A stretch of 25,709 nt of DNA from Bacteriovorax sp. UBA1852. Its GTDB lineage: Bacteria; Bdellovibrionota; Bacteriovoracia; Bacteriovoracales; Bacteriovoracaceae. The stretch lies in NCBI GenBank assembly GCA_002338505.1, contig DDIK01000050.1, positions 1-25,709 of the forward strand. Direction: 5' to 3'. The position numbers and the translations under genes were made by a program. Positions 21,657-25,709 of the stretch are shown here, one piece after another. The notes beneath the pieces are model-generated. The model was not told the DNA's origin and searched no databases. It saw nothing but the letters and a program-made list of their open reading frames with translations. Every line of letters begins with the position of its first letter. The stretch's first letter is position 1.

Positions 21657-22309
21657 TGTCTCCAGAGTTAGTCGAGAAAATTAAGAAATACTATACTCAC
21701 GATGACCCCAGTCATGACTGGAGTCATATTTTAAGAGTCTCAAATCTATGTGAGAGATTTGCTCGTGAATTAGGTGCAGACCTAAAAGTGCTCATACCAG
21801 CAGCTTATCTTCACGATATAATCAATATCCCTAAAAATAGTAAGCATCGTCATAAGGCCAGCGAACTTGCTTCAAAGAAGTCCGTTGAAATTTTAGGTGA
21901 ATCAGAATTTTCATCTGAAGAAATTACTAAGATTGGAACTATTGTTCTTGAGCACTCTTATAGTGCTAATATTTCTCCAAGCTCAATTGAATCAGCGATT
22001 CTACAAGATGCAGATAAGCTTGATGGAATGGGAGCAATTGGGGTGATGAGATGGGCCACCGTTGGTTGTCGTATGAAAGCAAGCTACTACGACTTAGAAG
22101 ATCCTTGGGCCGAAAATAGAGAGCTTGATGATAAGAGCTACTCTCTAGATCATTTTAAAACAAAGTTATTAAAATTATATGACCGCCTTAATACTGCCCC
22201 CGCAAAAATAGAGGGGCAGAGGCGTTTAGACTTTTACCAGTCGTTCTTAGCTCAGCTAGAAACAGAGATTGTAAGAGATAACTTTTCTTCATCTACATCA
22301 AATTCATGA
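21656..22309 (+). CDS. HD-domain phosphohydrolase (YedJ-like)
   Basis: The 217-residue protein has the HD metal-dependent phosphohydrolase pattern. H24 lies in HDWSHILRV, H53-D54 in AAYLHDI and D118 in LQDADKLDGMGAIGV. This closely resembles E. coli YedJ and related proteins, whose substrates are probably nucleotides. Translation is coupled to the secreted-protein gene by a TAATG overlap. The 3' end overlaps ileS by 58 bases, so the last 18 residues (from LETEI on) are encoded by bases that also encode the end of IleRS on the other strand. The final Ser-rich tail (SSSTSNS) is dispensable-looking. Confidence 0.9.
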   Translation: MSPELVEKIKKYYTHDDPSHDWSHILRVSNLCERFARELGADLKVLIPAAYLHDIINIPKNSKHRHKASELASKKSVEILGESEFSSEEITKIGTIVLEHSYSANISPSSIESAILQDADKLDGMGAIGVMRWATVGCRMKASYYDLEDPWAENRELDDKSYSLDHFKTKLLKLYDRLNTAPAKIEGQRRLDFYQSFLAQLETEIVRDNFSSSTSNS

Positions 22310-25300
22310 TCTAATTTCTTCTGTGAGAAAGTTAGACTCTCACTAAGTGTTTCTTTCTTAATGTGATTGGCGTGAGCCTCGATGGCACTCTTAAGCTTTT
22401 CACTAGCGCCATATTCAATATTAATTCTATCTTCAACATTGAAGCCAGATTCTTTTCTAGTTCTTTGAATTCTATTAACGACTTCTCTTGCAAGACCTTC
22501 AGCAATGAGCTCATCTGTTAAGTTTGTATCCATATCAATCGAGATAAACCTATTAGAAAGAGCTTGTGTTCCTTCTTTGGCCTCTCTGAAAATCAGAAAG
22601 TCATCAGATGTGAAATCTTGACCATTGAGATTAATAGAGCCTGTTTCTTCGATTTTTACAACATCTTGGCTTGAGAGATTTTTGATGAGTCCCATATACT
22701 TACCCATCTCTTTTCCTAGTCTCTTTCCAAGAACAGGCAGATTTGGTTTCGCATAGAGATTGATAAACTTATCCTCATCTGTTGAATAGATGATCTCTTT
22801 TATATTAAGTTCAGTCTGAATATAGCTTTCAAGCTTTTTAATTTCATCTAAGAGTGTTTGGTCTTTATGAATGATTGTTAAAGAGGCCATTGGCGTCTTA
22901 ACTTTTATTTGTACTTGATTTCTCTTTTGACGTCCCAGGAGAATGATTTGTTGCATTCTATCCATGGCATCTTCAAGAATTGTATTAATTTTTGATTCTT
23001 CTGCGACTGGATAGTCATGAAGGTGAACAGATTCAGCTTTTTCTCCTGCTTCGAATTTCTTAAGCTCAAGAAAAATATGTTCACTTAGAAATGGTGCAAA
23101 TGGCGCCATTGCAATCGTTACTTCTTTAAGAGTAAGAAAGAGAGTCGTGTAGGCCTCTTTCTTATCATCATTCATACCGTCACCCCAAAATCGTGCTCTA
23201 TTGATTCTGATGTACCAATTTGTAAGGTCTTCGATGAAATTGAAAAGTGCTGGTACGACGTTATAGAGATTATAGTCTGCCATCTCTTTTTCAATATCTT
23301 TTTTAAGGGTTTGTAATTTAGAAATAACCCAATTGTCTGTGATGTTTGCACCAAACTTTGCATGCTCATCATAATTAAAACCATCGATAGCAGCGTAAGT
23401 CTCAAAGAACTTAAATGAATTATACCATGGTAGTAGTGCTCTTCTTACCATGTCCTTTACACCTGAGTCGGTGAATCTCTGCTCTTCACCTTTAACAAGG
23501 TTAGAATTGATAAGATAGAGTCTAAGAGCATCAGAACCAAACTCTTCCATAAGATCATCTGGTGGCGTAAAATTTCTAAGAGATTTACTCATCTTCTTGC
23601 CGTCTTCAGCTAGAACAAGCCCATTAACAATAACATTTTTAAATGCAGGCTTATCAAAAAGGGCCGTAGAGAGAATTGTTAATGTATAAAACCAACCTCT
23701 TGTTTGATCGAGGCCTTCAGCAATGAACTCAGCAGGAAAACCATCTTTGAAAACTTCTTCATTTTCAAAAGGGTAGTGAAGTTGAGCGTATGGCATTGAC
23801 CCTGATTCAAACCAGCAGTCAAAAACTTCTGAAACTCTCTTATAAGTCCCTTTCTCGCCTTCTATCGTAAAAGTGACGTCATCAGCGTTTTCTCTGTGGA
23901 GGTCTGTAAGCTCAACACCTGAAAGATCTTTAAGCTCTTGGACAGAACCAATGCAGTGATGCTTTCCACTTTCATCATTTTTCCAAACTGGTAGAGGAGT
24001 TCCCCAGACTCGGTTTCTTGAAACGGCCCAGTCTCTTGCGCCTTCAAGCCACTTTCCAAATCTTCCTGCCTTAATATGTCCAGGTACCCAGTGAATTTGA
24101 GAATTAGACTTAAGAAGCCTCTCTCTCATTTCTTCTACTTTGATATACCAAGATGGGATTGTTCTATAGATAAGAGGAGTATCTGAACGATAGCAAAATG
24201 GGTAGCTGTGAACGAGATTCCCATTATCATAGAGTGACTCTTTATCTTTAAGCATCTTAATAATATTCTTGTCAGCGTCTTTAACGTATTGGCCTTCAAA
24301 GTCAGAGACCTCTGAAGTGAAGCGGCCAGCATCATCGATTGGACATACTTCAGCTTTAACTCCATGTGCTTTCATGACTCTACTATCATCCTCACCAAAT
24401 GCAGGTGCTTGATGAACAATACCAGTACCACTATCTGTCGTGACATAATCATCAACCATGATACTAAATGCGCCTTCTTTTTTTAGATCTAAGAAGTAAT
24501 CAAAAATTGGCTGATAGGTAAGACCCTTTAAGTCTTTTCCTTTTATGGGATCACCAATGACTTCAAGATTTCTCTTTTTTGTATATGATTCAACTCGAGA
24601 GCTTGCAAAGAGAATCGTTTTATTTTGGTCATGATCTTTTACTCTGACATATTCAATTTCAGGTCCAACACAGAGACCGAGATTTGATGGAAGAGTCCAT
24701 GGAGTTGTTGTCCACGCAGCGATATAGTCAGCTCCAATTTTCTCTGGGTCATCGACTTTAAAAAGAACAGTAAGAGCAGGGTCTTGCACGTCCTTGTAAT
24801 TTAGTCCGGCCTCAAAGTTGGAGAGAACGGTACCAAGAGCTGTCGAGTAGGGAACTACTTTAGTACCTTCGTAGACATATCCCTTTTCCCATAGGCTTTT
24901 AAATACCCACCAGCATGACTCCATAAATGAAGCATCCATAGTTTTATAATCATTATCAAAATCAACCCAACGACCTAGGCGGTTAACTGTTTTCTTCCAT
25001 TCTTCTGTATAAGTCATAACGATCGAGCGACACTCATCTGAGTATCCCTTGATTCCAAGTTTTTCTAAGGCATCATGCGCACTTAGGCCGAGCTTCTTGT
25101 TAATCTCTTGCTCGATAGGTAGGCCGTGAGTATCCCAGCCAAATCTTCTTGAAACGTAGCGACCTTTCATTGTCCAATATCTTGGAACGATATCTTTTAA
25201 AGTACCTGCTAAGAGATGCCCGTGGTGAGGAAGACCTGTTGCGAATGGAGGACCGTCATAGAAAATATATGGTTCTTGATCTTTCGTTTTCTCTAAAGAC

Positions 25301-25386
25301 TTTTCGAAGATTTTATTATCTTGCCAGAATTTTAAAACCTTGTGTTCACTGTTTACGAATGAAAATTGTCCCGATTCTTGACTCAT
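22252..25386 (-). CDS. ileS: Isoleucyl-tRNA synthetase, type 2 (eukaryote-like)
   Basis: The 1044-residue enzyme charges tRNA-Ile. It has the canonical HxGH motif H54-H55-G56-H57 in PPFATGLPHHGHLLAGTLKD. The editing domain is intact (TTTPWTLPSN, 227-234, and GTGIVHQAPAFGEDD, 320-334), and the KMSKS loop is at 598-602. RFGWDTHGLPIEQEINKKLG and ATGLPHHGH match the eukaryote-like type 2 enzymes (IleRS2), not the E. coli type. IleRS2 is generally less sensitive to mupirocin. The start ATG has an AAAGGGA ribosome site 8 bases upstream. It appears to be the only ileS here and probably the housekeeping copy. The last 19 codons overlap the convergent HD gene. Confidence 0.97.
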   Translation of the reverse strand: MSQESGQFSFVNSEHKVLKFWQDNKIFEKSLEKTKDQEPYIFYDGPPFATGLPHHGHLLAGTLKDIVPRYWTMKGRYVSRRFGWDTHGLPIEQEINKKLGLSAHDALEKLGIKGYSDECRSIVMTYTEEWKKTVNRLGRWVDFDNDYKTMDASFMESCWWVFKSLWEKGYVYEGTKVVPYSTALGTVLSNFEAGLNYKDVQDPALTVLFKVDDPEKIGADYIAAWTTTPWTLPSNLGLCVGPEIEYVRVKDHDQNKTILFASSRVESYTKKRNLEVIGDPIKGKDLKGLTYQPIFDYFLDLKKEGAFSIMVDDYVTTDSGTGIVHQAPAFGEDDSRVMKAHGVKAEVCPIDDAGRFTSEVSDFEGQYVKDADKNIIKMLKDKESLYDNGNLVHSYPFCYRSDTPLIYRTIPSWYIKVEEMRERLLKSNSQIHWVPGHIKAGRFGKWLEGARDWAVSRNRVWGTPLPVWKNDESGKHHCIGSVQELKDLSGVELTDLHRENADDVTFTIEGEKGTYKRVSEVFDCWFESGSMPYAQLHYPFENEEVFKDGFPAEFIAEGLDQTRGWFYTLTILSTALFDKPAFKNVIVNGLVLAEDGKKMSKSLRNFTPPDDLMEEFGSDALRLYLINSNLVKGEEQRFTDSGVKDMVRRALLPWYNSFKFFETYAAIDGFNYDEHAKFGANITDNWVISKLQTLKKDIEKEMADYNLYNVVPALFNFIEDLTNWYIRINRARFWGDGMNDDKKEAYTTLFLTLKEVTIAMAPFAPFLSEHIFLELKKFEAGEKAESVHLHDYPVAEESKINTILEDAMDRMQQIILLGRQKRNQVQIKVKTPMASLTIIHKDQTLLDEIKKLESYIQTELNIKEIIYSTDEDKFINLYAKPNLPVLGKRLGKEMGKYMGLIKNLSSQDVVKIEETGSINLNGQDFTSDDFLIFREAKEGTQALSNRFISIDMDTNLTDELIAEGLAREVVNRIQRTRKESGFNVEDRINIEYGASEKLKSAIEAHANHIKKETLSESLTFSQKKLDHEFDVDEEKLSLTISVSS

Positions 25387-25527
25387 TTAGTCGATCCCTT
25401 TCTTAGATTATACAAATTTAGCCGAAACCATATCATTTTTTTCGTAGATTTAGGCGAAAAAACTTCCTGTTTTTATTAGAAAATGGCTTTAAGAAATGAT
25501 TTTAAGAGGATTGTCGATAAATTAAGT

Positions 25528-25709
25528 ATGAAATCACTATTTATACTTTTAACTTCATTGATTTTTTGTGGAATTTTACAGGCACAAGACCTAACGGGAT
25601 ACGAGTATCTAAAGGATGTTAAGCCTGATGCTGTCCTCGATTTTGAAGGTCAAAAGAAATCTTTAATAGACTTTGAAAATTTAGAGGTTAATGAGTGGTT
25701 ATCTTATGA
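25528..25709 (+). CDS. Secreted protein, N-terminal part (runs off the window)
   Basis: Sixty codons plus two bases are visible, starting at ATG 25528. The product begins with a clear signal peptide (MKSLFILLTSLIFCGILQAQ) followed by DLTGYEYLKDVKPDAVLDF, and the open frame continues past the window end. The final TGA-like bases are not in frame. Cys14 is within the hydrophobic core and is not a lipobox Cys. The family is not recognisable. AAGAGGA lies 17 bases upstream, too far to act as a normal ribosome site. GATAAA ends 6 bases before the ATG, the geometry of the leaderless candidates. It is divergent from ileS, with 141 bases between. Confidence 0.65.
   Translation, partial: MKSLFILLTSLIFCGILQAQDLTGYEYLKDVKPDAVLDFEGQKKSLIDFENLEVNEWLSY

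Noticed and set aside
25215..25227. Altered IleRS2 active-site motif (GxHH) linked to mupirocin hyper-resistance
   Set aside because: The sequence reads HHGH, the canonical HxGH order.
1..25709. CRISPR array, tRNA, rRNA, insertion sequence or prophage
   Set aside because: I saw no regular spaced repeats, cloverleaf genes, transposase, integrase or phage genes by reading; weak signals could be missed without a search tool.

Overview
The window is AT-rich chromosomal DNA, densely packed on both strands. It carries housekeeping genes (ileS, rlmN, rarA, rpsU) among many small secreted or periplasmic proteins. The low GC content, AGA/AGG-rich arginine usage, abundance of secreted proteins, two secreted endonuclease I paralogues and a eukaryote-like (type 2) isoleucyl-tRNA synthetase suggest a Gram-negative predatory bacterium of the Bdellovibrionota, Bacteriovorax/Halobacteriovorax-like. 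That placement is an inference from composition and gene content, not from a marker-gene comparison. I see no phage, insertion sequence, CRISPR array, tRNA or rRNA. No gene-free stretch exceeds 300 bases.

Layout. 1-2894: the start of a DEDD exonuclease (minus strand), a single-domain response regulator, then a small TonB-dependent receptor overlapped by its own TonB-type energiser. 2876-7075 (minus strand): a tight cluster alkC - glycosyltransferase - radical SAM - YbjT-like SDR. 7166-9505: a secreted DUF3347-like metal-site protein, a bacterial OGFr-domain protein and a secreted erythromycin-esterase-fold protein. 9648-13465 (plus strand): a secreted protein with a DUF1566/FGE-like C-terminus, an OmpR-type regulator, and a translationally coupled zinc metallopeptidase/ATP-grasp ligase pair. 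13454-16223 (minus strand): two tandem secreted endonuclease I genes followed by rlmN. 16415-18603: a small secreted Cys protein, rarA, and rpsU with a structured leader, a near-perfect Shine-Dalgarno and a strong terminator. 18603-21085: a two-TM protein, two unknown proteins and a DoxX protein. 21195-25386: a secreted unknown coupled to an HD phosphohydrolase, then ileS. The window ends inside another secreted protein gene.

Three structural themes stand out. First, all six convergent gene pairs overlap at their 3' ends, by 4 to 58 bp, so no intergenic terminators exist there. Second, several genes have a -10 box ending exactly 6 nt before the ATG and no Shine-Dalgarno, which predicts leaderless mRNAs, while others have textbook Shine-Dalgarno sites. 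Third, two compact gene groups look like undescribed functional units: the AlkC/glycosyltransferase/radical SAM/SDR cluster, and the metallopeptidase/ATP-grasp pair.
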